DNA from: an uncultured Tropicimonas sp.
Lineage (GTDB): Bacteria > Pseudomonadota > Alphaproteobacteria > Rhodobacterales > Rhodobacteraceae
DNA: 64,000 nt
Assembly (NCBI GenBank): GCA_947497945.1
Contig: CANMIP010000016.1
Location: 1-64,000 of the forward strand
Direction of reading: 5' to 3'
Shown here: positions 7,709-19,806 of the stretch, in pieces
How positions within the stretch are numbered: position 1 is the stretch's first letter
How the letters are laid out: every line of letters begins with the position of its first letter
Program-made: the position numbers and the translations under genes
Notes under the pieces: generated by a model
Told to the model about the DNA's origin: nothing
Seen by the model: the letters and a program-made list of their open reading frames with translations, nothing else
The model's database searches: none

Positions 7709-10053
7709 TGGCGGACCCTCGCGACGGCGGCGAGGATGCGTTCCGGCGTCGCGGGGGCGTCGAGTGCCGGGTAGCCCGGACCGCAGGCCGAGATCGCGTC
7801 GCTCAGGGCGAGGAAGGCGGAGATGCCGAGCATGAAGGGCGGCTCGCCGACCGCCTTGGAGCGGTAGATCGTCTCTTCCCGGTTGGGGGCGTTCCAGAGC
7901 GCGACGTTGAACAGGTCCGGGCGGTCGGAACAGGCCGGGATCTTGTAGGTCGAGGGGGCGTGGGTGGTCAGGCGGCCGGTGTCGTCCCAGACCAGTTCCT
8001 CGGTGGTCAGCCAGCCGGCGCCCTGCACGTAGCCGCCTTCGATCTGGCCGATATCGAGGGCGGGGTTCAGCGAGGCGCCGGCGTCATGCAGGATGTCGGC
8101 GCGCAGGATGCGGTTCTCGCCGGTGAGCGTGTCGATGACGACCTCGGTCACCGAGGCGCCGCAGGCGAAGTAGAAGAAGGGGCGGCCGCGGCCGGCGATG
8201 CGGTCCCAGGAGAGTTTCGGCGTCTTGTAGAAGCCGGTGGCGCTGAGGCTGACCCGTGCGAGATAGGCCGCCATTGCCGCGTCTTCGAAGGACATCGCCG
8301 CGTCGCCGGCCCGGACCTGTCCGTCCTCGAAGCGCAGGGCCTCGGGTGTCGTCTGGAATTGCTCCGCGACGACAGCTGCGATCCTGTCGCGGATCTCGTC
8401 GCAGGCCGCTTTCACGGCCATCCCGTTCAGGTCCGATCCGGAGGAGGCCGCCGTGGCGGAGGTGTTGGGTACCTTTGCGGTGTCGGTCGCGGTGATCTTC
8501 ACGCGGTCGAGGCCGACCCCGAACCGGTCCGCGGCCACTTGCGCGACCTTCTGGAACAGGCCCTGTCCCATCTCGGTGCCGCCATGGTTCAGGTGGATCG
8601 AGCCGTCATTATAAACATGGACCAGCGCGCCGGCCTGGTTCAGGTGGGTCAGGGTGAAGGAGATGCCGAACTTGACCGGGCTCAGAGCGAGCCCCTTTTT
8701 CAGGACCGGATTGGCGGCGTTCCAGGAATCAACAGCGGCGCGGCGCGCCTTGTAAGCGGAGCTTTCTTGAAGCTGTTCGGTCAGGGCACCGAGAATGAAA
8801 TCCTCGACTTCCATGTGATAGGGCGTGACAGATGCATTCTTCCTTTTTCGACAAATATCCTCGGGGGGGCTCGGGGGGGCAGACGGCCCCCCCGCCTCGC
8901 CACCCTGCGCCTCGGAATAGAAATTCAATCGCCGGACCTCCAGCGGGTCGCGACCGACGACATGGGCGATATGGTCGAGCACGCGTTCGATGCCGAGTAC
9001 GCCCTGCGGGCCGCCGAAGCCGCGAAAGGCGGTGGCCGATTGGGTGTTGGTGCGCAAACGGTGCGAGGTGATGCGCACATTTTCGAGGAAATAGGCGTTG
9101 TCGGCATGGAGCATCGCCCGGTCGGCGACCGGGAGCGAGAGGTCCTGCGCCCAGCCGCAGCGGCAGAACTGTTCGAAACTGATGCCGAGGATACGGCCTT
9201 CGGTGTCGATCCCGGCGCGGTAGGCGATGCGGAAATCATGCCGTTTGCCGGTGATGATCATGTCATCGTCGCGGTCATAGCGCATCTTGCAGGGACGCCC
9301 GGTCGCGGCAGCGGCCACGGCACAGGCGGTGGCGAGCGCGTTGCCCTGGCTTTCCTTGCCGCCGAAGCCGCCGCCCATGCGCCGGACCTCGACACGGACC
9401 GAATGCATCGGCACCCCGAGCGCTTCGGCCACCTTGTGCTGGATCTCGGTCGGGTGCTGGGAGGAGCTGTGCACGAGCATCTCGCCCGCTTCCTGCGGCA
9501 GGGCGAGTGCCGCCTGGCTTTCGAGGTAGAAATGCTCCTGACCGCCCATCTCGATGCTGCCTTCGACGATATGCGGGGCGGTGGCGATGGCCGGGTCCGG
9601 ATCGCCGCGCTCATAGATGCGCGGGCCTTCCTCGAAGCGCCAGTCGGCTTCAAGAGCGGCGTCGATGGTCAGGATCGGCGTTCGCTCTTCACAGCTCACC
9701 TGTCCCAGCCGGGCCGCCTTGCGGGCGGCGAGGTGGCTGTCGGCGATGACGAGAAAGAGCGGCTGGCCGCGATAGTGGATCTCGCCCGAGCTCAGCATTT
9801 CCTCGTGGAAGGCGGGGGTGGGCGAGACATCGTTATGGGCCGGCAGGTCTGCGGCCGTGAGGACTGTCACCACGCCGGGGGCGGCGCGGACGGCGTCGAG
9901 ATCCATCGCGGTGATGGTCCCGGCGGCGATGCTGGAGAGGCCGAAGGCGAGATGCAGGCAATTGCCGGGCGTGGGGATGTCGTCGACATAGCGCGCGCTG
10001 CCGGTCACGTGCTGGCGGGCGGCGTCATGGGGCAAGGGGCGGGAGACGCTCAT
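7705..10053 (-). CDS. xdhB: Xanthine dehydrogenase molybdopterin-binding subunit XdhB
   Basis: Large catalytic subunit, 782 residues, oxidising hypoxanthine and xanthine to uric acid at a molybdenum cofactor. Family landmarks are [38 protein letters not shown] and the C-terminal [13 protein letters not shown], whose glutamate is the catalytic base in the family. The ATG at 10053 overlaps the xdhA stop by four bases; the open frame upstream is only a shadow of xdhA. It carries an insertion of 25 residues, rich in Gly, Pro and Lys/Arg, between LNFYSEAQ and VTPYH (nt 8830-8904), where relatives normally join directly. The frame stays open, so the gene is probably functional. Confidence 0.95.
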   Translation of the reverse strand: MSVSRPLPHDAARQHVTGSARYVDDIPTPGNCLHLAFGLSSIAAGTITAMDLDAVRAAPGVVTVLTAADLPAHNDVSPTPAFHEEMLSSGEIHYRGQPLFLVIADSHLAARKAARLGQVSCEERTPILTIDAALEADWRFEEGPRIYERGDPDPAIATAPHIVEGSIEMGGQEHFYLESQAALALPQEAGEMLVHSSSQHPTEIQHKVAEALGVPMHSVRVEVRRMGGGFGGKESQGNALATACAVAAAATGRPCKMRYDRDDDMIITGKRHDFRIAYRAGIDTEGRILGISFEQFCRCGWAQDLSLPVADRAMLHADNAYFLENVRITSHRLRTNTQSATAFRGFGGPQGVLGIERVLDHIAHVVGRDPLEVRRLNFYSEAQGGEAGGPSAPPSPPEDICRKRKNASVTPYHMEVEDFILGALTEQLQESSAYKARRAAVDSWNAANPVLKKGLALSPVKFGISFTLTHLNQAGALVHVYNDGSIHLNHGGTEMGQGLFQKVAQVAADRFGVGLDRVKITATDTAKVPNTSATAASSGSDLNGMAVKAACDEIRDRIAAVVAEQFQTTPEALRFEDGQVRAGDAAMSFEDAAMAAYLARVSLSATGFYKTPKLSWDRIAGRGRPFFYFACGASVTEVVIDTLTGENRILRADILHDAGASLNPALDIGQIEGGYVQGAGWLTTEELVWDDTGRLTTHAPSTYKIPACSDRPDLFNVALWNAPNREETIYRSKAVGEPPFMLGISAFLALSDAISACGPGYPALDAPATPERILAAVARVRQ
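8830..8904 (-). other. 75-bp in-frame insertion within xdhB
   Basis: This segment encodes 25 extra residues ([20 protein letters not shown] and five more) between two conserved xdhB blocks. On the plus strand it contains the 10-bp unit TCGGGGGGGC twice in tandem (8861-8880). It shares the 14-mer CTCGGGGGGGCTCG with the intergenic 3' end of this same operon at 1841-1854. That suggests an intergenic-type repeat landed in the coding region without breaking the frame. Confidence 0.6.
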
Positions 10054-11438
10054 GGGCGGACCTCCAGCACATCCGTGGCCGTTCCGGCGCTTTCGGCGAG
10101 GCAGCGGCGCAGAAGGTTCCGCGCCGTTTCCAGACGGTATCCGGCGGAGGCGCGCATGTCGCTGATCGGGGCGAAATCGGTCTCGAAGGCGGCCAGCGCG
10201 GGGGCTATGTCGGCCGCGCTCCAGTCCTGTCCGAGCAGGGCGGCTTCGACGGCGGCCGCGCGTTTCGGGGTCGCGGCCATGCCGCCAAAGGCGATCCGGG
10301 CGGCGCTCACCTTGCCGTCGTCCAGGGTGATGTTGAAGCAGCCGCAGAGCGCGGAGATGTCCTGGTCGAAGCGTTTGGAGATCTTGTAGCAACGCAGATT
10401 GTCGGGCTGGCGCGGGATCGAGACGGCTTCGACGAATTCGCCCGGGGCGCGGTCTTGCTTGCCATAGGCGAGGAAGAACTCCTCCAGCGGCAGGGAGCGG
10501 CGGGTCTCGCCCTTGCGCAGATGCAGCGTGGCGCCGAGGGCGATCAGCGCCGGCGGGGCGTCGCCGATGGGTGAGCCATTGGCGATGTTGCCGCCGATGG
10601 TGGCGGCGTCGCGGATCTGGGCCGAGGCGAAGCGGCGCAGCATCTCGGCGAGATGTGGATGGTGGTCGCTCATGATCCGGTGGAGCTCGGCGATCGTGAC
10701 CATGGCGCCGAGGCGGATTTCGGTCTCGGTGATCTCGACGTTTCGGAGGTCGTCGCAGCCGGAGAGGAAAGCCAGCGGGCCGATCTCCTGCAGGTGCTTG
10801 GTGATCCAGAGGCCGATATCGGTGGCGCCGGCGATGAGCGTGGCCTCCGGGTGTGCCGCGTACCAGGTGGCGAGCGCGTCGGAGGAGCTGGGCAGGCCCA
10901 GCCCCGCCTCCGCGCCCGCGTCGGGGCTTGGCCCCTCCGGCACGGGCTCGGCCGGGGGCGCGAGCCAGTCGGGCGTGGGGCTGTCTGCGGCGGCTTCGGC
11001 GGCGGCGACGATGGGGGCATAGCCAGTGCAGCGGCAGAGATTGCCGGCGAGGCGGGTGTCGAAATCGCGCTCGCCATTGAGATGGGCCGTGGCCATGGAC
11101 ATGACGAAACCGGGCGTGCAGAAGCCGCATTGGCTGCCGTGATGGGTGATCATTTCCTGCTGGACTGGGTGCAACTCGCCTTGCGGTCCGGCGAGCCCTT
11201 CGACGGTCGTGACCGATTTGCCGGCGAGCTGCGGCAGGAGCAGGATGCAGGCGTTGAGGGCGCGGGCCGGGCCGTCGCCCTCGCGCAGCATCACCGTGCA
11301 GGCGCCGCAATCGCCCTCGTTGCAGCCCTCCTTCGTTCCGGTGAGTCCTCGGGTTTCACGCAGCCAGTCGAGCAGCGTTCTTGTCGGCGGCGCATCGGCC
11401 GTGACAGCCTTTCCGTTCAGACGAAAAGCGATCTTCAT
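10050..11438 (-). CDS. xdhA: Xanthine dehydrogenase small subunit XdhA (2Fe-2S/FAD)
   Basis: Protein of 462 residues that carries electrons from the XdhB molybdenum site through two 2Fe-2S clusters to FAD and NAD. The N-terminal plant-type ferredoxin cluster uses C39, C44, C47 and C64; the second cluster uses C104, C107, C135 and C137 (CGFC and CRC motifs). The FAD-binding domain follows from about residue 190, with [11 protein letters not shown] and [13 protein letters not shown]. The ATG at 11438 ([10 protein letters not shown]) matches the family start; the longer open frame upstream lacks conserved sequence. It is the first gene of the purine operon and overlaps xdhB by four bases. Confidence 0.95.
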   Translation of the reverse strand: MKIAFRLNGKAVTADAPPTRTLLDWLRETRGLTGTKEGCNEGDCGACTVMLREGDGPARALNACILLLPQLAGKSVTTVEGLAGPQGELHPVQQEMITHHGSQCGFCTPGFVMSMATAHLNGERDFDTRLAGNLCRCTGYAPIVAAAEAAADSPTPDWLAPPAEPVPEGPSPDAGAEAGLGLPSSSDALATWYAAHPEATLIAGATDIGLWITKHLQEIGPLAFLSGCDDLRNVEITETEIRLGAMVTIAELHRIMSDHHPHLAEMLRRFASAQIRDAATIGGNIANGSPIGDAPPALIALGATLHLRKGETRRSLPLEEFFLAYGKQDRAPGEFVEAVSIPRQPDNLRCYKISKRFDQDISALCGCFNITLDDGKVSAARIAFGGMAATPKRAAAVEAALLGQDWSAADIAPALAAFETDFAPISDMRASAGYRLETARNLLRRCLAESAGTATDVLEVRP

Positions 11439-12017
11439 TCGGTCTTCCGCCGCGTTACCGGGTTTGCTTCCCCATCGCGCGCCCTCGATGCGGCGTAGAA
11501 GGCGCGTGGTCCTGTTGCTCAGGCGAGCAAAACCAAAATGGGGGGGCATTGCAAGAAAACCTCGCATGGGGCGCCAGTTGCTGCGGCATTTGCCTGTTTT
11601 TTCGGCAGTGCGCGTGCGGATGCGACGGATTGGGAAGGGGGAGAGGGGCGCCTAGACGGTCGGGAGTTTCCGCGTCGGGGCGCTGTTGGCCCTGGGGCGA
11701 GAAATATCGACCGACGCTGTTGGAGCGACGCGTTGATGGGCACGGAACAAGGCGAAGCCGCCGTGCCAGCGCCTGCCCGTTCCGGCGGGCTGGCGCTTTG
11801 CCAACCGCGCGCAACGGATTGAGCGTCTTCGGATCTGGCTGGCATAAAGTGCAGACCATCGCCGTTGCCGCGCCATCCCACGGGCAGGTGCCGGCACGGG
11901 GCCGGTCGCTCTTCTTGTTGTTCAGAATCCGGCGATTTCCGTAGCTTGGCAGGATATCCACAGAAACCGGCGGGGCGCATGGTTTTCATGGCCTCGAGCC
12001 GCGCCTAAAGTCGCCGC
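11439..12017. other. Divergent intergenic region xdhA / dnaE
   Basis: This 579-bp gene-free stretch must hold the promoters of the xdh-BMP operon (minus) and dnaE (plus). I see no convincing operator; in particular no RutR-type TGACCA-N2-TGGTCA palindrome. Dispersed repeat copy B occupies 11739-11901, closer to dnaE. Short open frames here lie in or beside the repeat and are not called. Confidence 0.6.
11739..11901. repeat. Dispersed intergenic repeat, copy B
   Basis: About 163 bp, same orientation as copy A, starting GGCACGGAACAAGG and ending GGTGCCGGCACGGGG. Inverted ends: GTGCCAGCGCCTGCCCGT pairs imperfectly with ACGGGCAGGTGCCGGCAC. Inner blocks such as GGCGCTTTG, TTCGGAT and the GCGCCATCCCACGGGCA segment recur in copies A or C. 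Confidence 0.85.
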
Positions 12018-15479
<3,462 letters not shown>

Positions 15480-15536
15480 CGGAGGCTGGAGCCGGGCATG
15501 GTGACGGGCATGGTGACGGGCAGGTGTTCGCTACGA

Positions 15537-15565
15537 GCGCCCGGCCGATGCCATCGGCCGGGCGC
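15537..15565. terminator. Strong hairpin between convergent dnaE and RNHCP genes
   Basis: GCGCCCGGCCGAT and ATCGGCCGGGCGC form a perfect 13-bp stem with a 3-nt loop, lying between two convergent genes. There is no T-run on either strand, so it may stop or protect transcripts rather than act as a classical intrinsic terminator. Just upstream is a 12-bp tandem repeat (ATGGTGACGGGC twice, 15498-15521). Confidence 0.55.
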
Positions 15566-15573
15566 CAGGCCAG

Positions 15574-16113
15574 TCAGGCAGACCAGCGGTGTTTGCCGAA
15601 CAGGGCGATATGCAGTTTCTCGGCGTCTTCTGCACGCAGCAATGTGACTCCATTCGCTGCGATTGCCTTGCTCCGGGCCTGATCGAGTCCTTGCGAGGCA
15701 TCGAACAGCTCCAGGATCACGTCGCTGGAATCGTCACCGGCGATGCGGTTGATATTCACCGCGCCGCAGCCGGTGCACAGATGCACCAGCATGATGTCGT
15801 CATCCCGCGGGCGTCCGTATTTGTCGAAGCCGTTCAGGCGCGCGGTCAGGCCCACCGGCATCATGCGCGCATGGCAGCTCGATGCCCGGTTGCCGGGCTT
15901 GGTGTCGACATGGCGGGACTGCAGGCACCAGGGGCAGTGGTTGCGATGGGCCGTGCCGATCCCGTCTGTTGCCAGGACCATGCGTTTGCAATGCACGCAG
16001 CGGAAATCCTCTGCGCTCTGCTGCCAGGGTTTGCGTTTGCCTTTGCGCTTTCCACCATTGCGGTTTCGTTTGGGCCGGAAGGTTTTCCGGCCGACGGTGT
16101 CGTCATAGAACAT
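15574..16113 (-). CDS. RNHCP-domain protein (zinc-ribbon-like, unknown function)
   Basis: Protein of 179 residues with a basic N-terminus (KRNRNGGKRKGKRKPW) that could contact nucleic acid. It has a cysteine pair CVHCK and the diagnostic RNHCPWCLQSRHVD, the Arg-Asn-His-Cys-Pro motif for which the RNHCP family is named. A further CTGCG pair lies near residue 117. The cysteines and histidines suggest one or two metal sites. Function of the family is not established; the basic tail makes an RNA- or DNA-related role plausible, but that is inference. Confidence 0.8.
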   Translation of the reverse strand: MFYDDTVGRKTFRPKRNRNGGKRKGKRKPWQQSAEDFRCVHCKRMVLATDGIGTAHRNHCPWCLQSRHVDTKPGNRASSCHARMMPVGLTARLNGFDKYGRPRDDDIMLVHLCTGCGAVNINRIAGDDSSDVILELFDASQGLDQARSKAIAANGVTLLRAEDAEKLHIALFGKHRWSA

Positions 16114-16385
16114 GGGTTCGTCCCACTCATCAGAAGATGATGATCAGGCAGAACTGGACTCTCGTTTGTTGTTGGGGAGAGTGGGAAATGTCTGCCGGTC
16201 GGGTCGGCATGGGCTGCGTTCAGCGACGGCAGGGCCGGCTGATCAGCGCACAGGGCGACCGTTCCGCAAGGGCCGGGTCAGGCCGATGCGGCGCGGGAGA
16301 CACTCTCTGTTCTAGAGTCGAAAGACAAAAAGGACCTTTCTCCGCTGGTGTTTCAACGGCCAGCTAGGCGTGGCGCGGTGCCATT

Positions 16386-16646
16386 TCAAGACAGGCCTGC
16401 CATGGCTCCCGCGCCCTTGGGGCCGCTGTTTCCCTTTTGCCTCAGTTTGCCGCCGGCGGGGCGGAAGGCGGTCTCCATCCGCGGCCCGGTCTTCATGCAG
16501 ACGATCAGGCTGGGGTGATCGCCGGGCGAGACGGCGGAAAGGATGACCTCCAGCCGGTCGATCATGTCCTGCGCCGGCGCCTGTCCGCGCGCGGCATCGC
16601 CGCCGTTATCATGCCGTGGCTGTTTCGGGGCTGGGACATGGCGCAT
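16386..16646 (-). CDS. Hypothetical small protein
   Basis: Possible protein of 86 residues, starting MRHVPAPKQPRHDNGG and containing MIDRLEVILSAVSPGDHPSLIV, a block that looks like real folded protein. No family is recognised. The start is uncertain: the frame continues 26 codons further upstream. The 16114-16385 interval beyond its stop has no gene I can support. It could be a chance frame in GC-rich DNA. Confidence 0.4.
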   Translation of the reverse strand: MRHVPAPKQPRHDNGGDAARGQAPAQDMIDRLEVILSAVSPGDHPSLIVCMKTGPRMETAFRPAGGKLRQKGNSGPKGAGAMAGLS

Positions 16647-16819
16647 CTTCGCGAAAGAATTCAGGCATATGCAGATGTCTGGGTGGCGGGGATGCCAGGA
16701 CGCGTCGGGGCGGTATTTCGGCACGATCCTGCCAAGTGCGGGCCGGGGAAATCTTCACGCTTGCGTGATTTCGGCCCGCTTTGTATCGAAAGGGCGGATA
16801 TTGGCTGGGGATATACAAT

Positions 16820-17455
16820 ATGCCACTGACCCTTGTTGTCTCGCGGGTTCTTGCTGCCATCTGCCTGCTCGGGCTGCTGTCAACGGCGGCGACGGCCGAA
16901 CAACGCAAGGGCGTGCTTGGTTTCCTGCGCGCCTCCTCCAAGGCACAGGCGCCGGAAGGGGGCGAGCTTGACGCCAGGAGCGGCGCCATGACGGCCGCGC
17001 CGGTGTCGCGCGCGGTGCCGGGGCCGATGGCCAAGGCCTGCGGCGTGCGCGGCAAGTCGCTTGGCAAGGTGGTCGAGAAGGGGCCGGGCAAGTGGAAGCT
17101 GCATGACACCGCCCCCGGCAGCACCCGTCCGCGCGATTTCTATCTCACCGGCTTTTCCGATGGCTGCCCGCGCAAGCTGAGCGGTGCGGTGGCCATGTTC
17201 GGCTCGGTCGAGCTTTACGAGCTGGTGCATTACGGGCCTGTCGGCGTGAAGCCGTCCGGCGGCGAGGTGGACCGGGCCTATGCGAAGATGCGGGCGAAGG
17301 TCTGCGGCCGGAGCGGCGCGACCTGCAAGGAGCGGGGCGTCCGGAAGCTCGCGAAACAGGCGGTCTTTGTCGATGTCTATGCCTCGGCCGAGGGGTCGTC
17401 GCGGGTCCAGCTGCTGATGAATGGCGGCAAGCTGGCGGCCGTGTCGACGAGATAG
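16820..17455 (+). CDS. Secreted hypothetical protein
   Basis: Protein of 211 residues starting MPLTLVVSRVLAAICLLGLL, a clear signal peptide likely cleaved after ATA before EQRKG. The mature part is basic, with four cysteines (KACGV, DGCPR, KVCGR, ATCKE) that could form disulfides in the periplasm. No family is recognised. The ATG at 16820 is preferred over an in-frame ATG at 16781 because it places the signal peptide at the very N-terminus. It converges with the flavin-type gene ending at 17460, with only four bases between the stops. Confidence 0.75.
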   Translation: MPLTLVVSRVLAAICLLGLLSTAATAEQRKGVLGFLRASSKAQAPEGGELDARSGAMTAAPVSRAVPGPMAKACGVRGKSLGKVVEKGPGKWKLHDTAPGSTRPRDFYLTGFSDGCPRKLSGAVAMFGSVELYELVHYGPVGVKPSGGEVDRAYAKMRAKVCGRSGATCKERGVRKLAKQAVFVDVYASAEGSSRVQLLMNGGKLAAVSTR

Positions 17456-17459
17456 CGCC

Positions 17460-17960
17460 TCAGCGGGGCGGGGCAAGATCGTCCGGGCCCAGCCGATAGG
17501 CCTTGCCGAAGCCGCCATTCAGCAGCGCGTGCCGGGGCTCCAGCAGGACGAATCCGAAATCCGCGAAGTCGATATAGAGCTTCGCCTTGGGGTGATCGCG
17601 CAGCCAGCTTTCGCGCAGGGCCGCGTGGGCGGTCGCGTCGCGCGGCACGAAGCGGGCATCGGCTTGCAGGCTGAGGCGGGGATGGGTCAGGGGATCGCCT
17701 TTCGCGCCGGGCTCGCCGACCATCAGCGAACAGGCCGGCTGCGCCCGGAGCGCGCCGGTATGGGCCGAGAGGGTGGAGACGAGCAGCAGCGGGGTCCGGT
17801 CCGCGGTGACGCCGACCGCGACCCGCGTGACCATCGGGCCACCGGTTTCCGGATCGATCACGCCGAGGGCGCCGAAACGCGCCGTGTCGAGCAAGCTGCG
17901 GGCCAGCTGCCTGGCGTCTTCATCTGTCGGCCGGATCGGATCCTGGATCTTTTCGCTCAT
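17460..17960 (-). CDS. Pyridoxamine 5'-phosphate oxidase-like FMN-binding protein (HugZ-like)
   Basis: Protein of 166 residues with the split-barrel flavin-binding pattern: LLDTARFGALGVIDPETGGPMVTRVAVG, then LLLVSTLSAHTGALRAQPACSLMVGEPGAKGDPLTHPRL in successive blocks, as in HugZ/PPOX-like proteins that bind FMN or heme. The C-terminal KLYIDFADFGFVLLEP segment also matches that family. Substrate unknown; heme utilisation is only a possibility because no uptake genes are nearby. The ATG at 17960 (MSEKIQDPI) is used; the longer frame upstream is unrelated sequence. Confidence 0.8.
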   Translation of the reverse strand: MSEKIQDPIRPTDEDARQLARSLLDTARFGALGVIDPETGGPMVTRVAVGVTADRTPLLLVSTLSAHTGALRAQPACSLMVGEPGAKGDPLTHPRLSLQADARFVPRDATAHAALRESWLRDHPKAKLYIDFADFGFVLLEPRHALLNGGFGKAYRLGPDDLAPPR

Positions 17961-18081
17961 GCTCTCTTGCCACCTGTCCTGTCCACACGCAGGGTAGTGG
18001 TCGGAGGGGGAATGACAAGAGATCCGGCGCGCGGAGGCGGCGGGTCGAAACAGCGGTCCAGTGGGCAACTGATGAATTTTC

Positions 18082-18095
18082 CTGACTTGAATCAA
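18082..18095 (+). promoter_or_regulatory. Possible FNR/FnrL-type site upstream of usp
   Basis: CTGAC-TTGA-ATCAA matches the FNR consensus TTGAT-N4-ATCAA at eight of ten positions, with a perfect right half. It sits 53 bp before the usp start codon. In related bacteria universal stress genes are often under FNR-type oxygen control, which makes the position plausible; this is motif inspection only. Confidence 0.35.
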
Positions 18096-18148
18096 GGTAG
18101 AGTGCCCGGCAGAGCGTTAGGCTTCGGGTAGTAAGGAGACATCGCAAC

Positions 18149-18556
18149 ATGTACGACAACATCCTCGTTCCAGTTTCGTTCGAAGCGGACCGCAATGCTC
18201 GCGAAGCGATGGATATCGCGCAAGCCATCCGCGCCGAGGGCGGCAAGATCACCCTGCTGCACGTGATGGAGCATCTGCCGCAATATGCGACGGAGTACCT
18301 GCCGCCGGACCATCTCGAGAAGGCGCGCGAAGATATCACCGGCGGGCTGTCGGCGCTGTCGGAGAATGTCGAGGGGGCCGAGGTCGTGGTTGTCGAGGGA
18401 CATTCGGCGCGCACCATTCTCGATTACGCCGAAGAGACCAAGGTGGATTGCATCGTGATCGCCTCGCACCGGCCCGGCATGCAGGACTATTTCCTCGGCT
18501 CGACCGCCGCACGCGTCGTGCGCCATGCCAGCTGCGCGGTGCATGTCGTGCGCTGA
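18149..18556 (+). CDS. Universal stress protein, UspA family
   Basis: Single-domain Usp of 135 residues: starts MYDNILVPVSFEADRNARE and ends with the nucleotide-binding region VDCIVIASHRPGMQDYFLGSTAARVVRHASCAVHVVR, split here by family blocks. The G-2x-G loop seen in ATP-binding members is only partly kept (HRPGMQDYFLGST). A TAAGGAG ribosome site lies before the ATG. A possible FNR-type box is upstream and an intrinsic terminator downstream, so it is a single-gene transcript. Confidence 0.95.
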   Translation: MYDNILVPVSFEADRNAREAMDIAQAIRAEGGKITLLHVMEHLPQYATEYLPPDHLEKAREDITGGLSALSENVEGAEVVVVEGHSARTILDYAEETKVDCIVIASHRPGMQDYFLGSTAARVVRHASCAVHVVR

Positions 18557-18581
18557 GCCAACAGGACAGGCCGAATGGGGG

Positions 18582-18613
18582 GACCCGTCGCGTGCAGTCG
18601 CGGCGGGTCTTTT
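18582..18613 (+). terminator. Rho-independent terminator of usp
   Basis: An 11-bp stem (GACCCGTCGCG with CGCGGCGGGTC, one G-T pair) around a 6-nt loop is followed immediately by TTTTC, 25 bases after the usp stop codon. Confidence 0.9.
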
Positions 18614-18708
18614 CTTGGCGACGGACCGGCGCGGCGAGGGCGGGGCGAATTCCCCTGCGCGGCCTGTTCCGGCCGTGCTAGGCTGGATGAAATCACAGGG
18701 AGGAAGGG

Positions 18709-19029
18709 ATGCCGACAATTTCCAAGGGCAACGACGTTCAGACCGTTATCACGACGTTCGAGATGACGCCGGGGACCTGCCAGGACCTGCTGGATGCGCT
18801 GGTCGATGCCTATGACAGCTTCATTTCAAGGCAGCCGGGATTCGTCGGGGCGGGCCTGCATGTGAACGACGCGCAGACGCGGATCGCGAATTACTCGCAA
18901 TGGGAGCGGCGCGAGGATTTCCAGGCCATGTTGCGGAGCGACGAAATGCGGCGGCGGAACCGGCAGATCAACGAGTTGTGCCGCAGCTTCGAACCGGTCA
19001 TGTACGAGGTCGCTGCCAGTTTCAAGTGA
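18709..19029 (+). CDS. Antibiotic biosynthesis monooxygenase (ABM)-domain protein
   Basis: Protein of 106 residues with a dimeric alpha/beta-barrel pattern typical of the ABM/DUF1330-like group: VITTFEMTPGTCQDLLDALVDAYDSFI, then QPGFVGAGLHVN and RIANYSQWERREDFQAML. Members act on small quinones or heme, or serve as stress-linked oxygenases; no substrate can be assigned. A strong GGGAGGAAGGG ribosome site precedes the ATG. It ends seven bases before the next gene, an NAD(P)H quinone oxidoreductase-like protein, suggesting a two-gene redox operon. Confidence 0.8.
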   Translation: MPTISKGNDVQTVITTFEMTPGTCQDLLDALVDAYDSFISRQPGFVGAGLHVNDAQTRIANYSQWERREDFQAMLRSDEMRRRNRQINELCRSFEPVMYEVAASFK

Positions 19030-19036
19030 GGCTTAC

Positions 19037-19786
19037 GTGACCAATACGCTTGTTGTTTCGGTTCATCCGGAGCCGGACTCCTTCACCCATGCCTGGGCGC
19101 GCGCTTCGGCGGAGGCGGCGCGGGGCTGGGGGGATGTCCAGACATCGGATCTCTACGCGATGGGGTTCGATCCGGCCGAGCGGGCGGCGCTCTACGGGCA
19201 TGAGGGGCGGTTCGATCCGCTTCGTGTCCAGGAAGAGGCGGCGGCGGCCGGCAGTCTTCCGGCGGATCTGGCGGCGGAGGTCGCGAAGATCCGGGCGGCA
19301 GACCTGTTGATCCTGCATTTCCCGATCTGGTGGTTCGGCGCGCCGGCCATGCTGAAAGGCTGGTTCGACCGGGCGCTGGTCCACGGGGCGCTGCACCTGG
19401 TCGAGGAGCGTTTCGAGAAGGGGCCATGTTTCGGCAAGCGGGCGCTGTTCTGCTGTTCGACGGGCTGCCGGGCGGCCGAATGTGCGCCGGACGGGCGCGA
19501 GGGCGACCTGCGGTTGCAGCTCTGGCCGCTGGCCCATGCGCTGCGCTATTGCGGTTTCACGGTGCTGGAGCCCGAATGCGTGCATGAGGTGCATGGCTAT
19601 CACGAGGCGCCGACGCGGGACGCCTTCGCGGCGCGGATCAAGGGGGTCCTGGACGGGCAGGCCGGGCTGCTGGAGCGGCTCGGGTCGCGGCCGGTCTGGG
19701 CCTCCAATCCCGATAGCGACTTCGATGCGCTGGGGCGGCTGAAGCCAGGGGCCGAGGTCTATTCGCCCTTCATCCGCCATGGCTGA
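19037..19786 (+). CDS. NAD(P)H-dependent oxidoreductase, flavodoxin-like fold (MdaB/NQO1 type)
   Basis: Protein of 249 residues starting at a GTG with GAGG upstream. It matches flavodoxin_2 family quinone reductases: LVVSVHPEPDSFTHAWARA at the N-terminus (flavin phosphate region) and LLILHFPIWWFGAPAMLKGWFDR around residues 88-115, the hallmark of MdaB/KefF/NQO1. It probably reduces quinones by two electrons using NAD(P)H and FAD or FMN in the cytoplasm. It is coupled to the ABM-domain gene upstream, whose family often acts on quinones, which supports a shared pathway. Confidence 0.88.
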   Translation: MTNTLVVSVHPEPDSFTHAWARASAEAARGWGDVQTSDLYAMGFDPAERAALYGHEGRFDPLRVQEEAAAAGSLPADLAAEVAKIRAADLLILHFPIWWFGAPAMLKGWFDRALVHGALHLVEERFEKGPCFGKRALFCCSTGCRAAECAPDGREGDLRLQLWPLAHALRYCGFTVLEPECVHEVHGYHEAPTRDAFAARIKGVLDGQAGLLERLGSRPVWASNPDSDFDALGRLKPGAEVYSPFIRHG

Positions 19787-19806
19787 GCCCGCCGGGGCGG
19801 GGGTGA

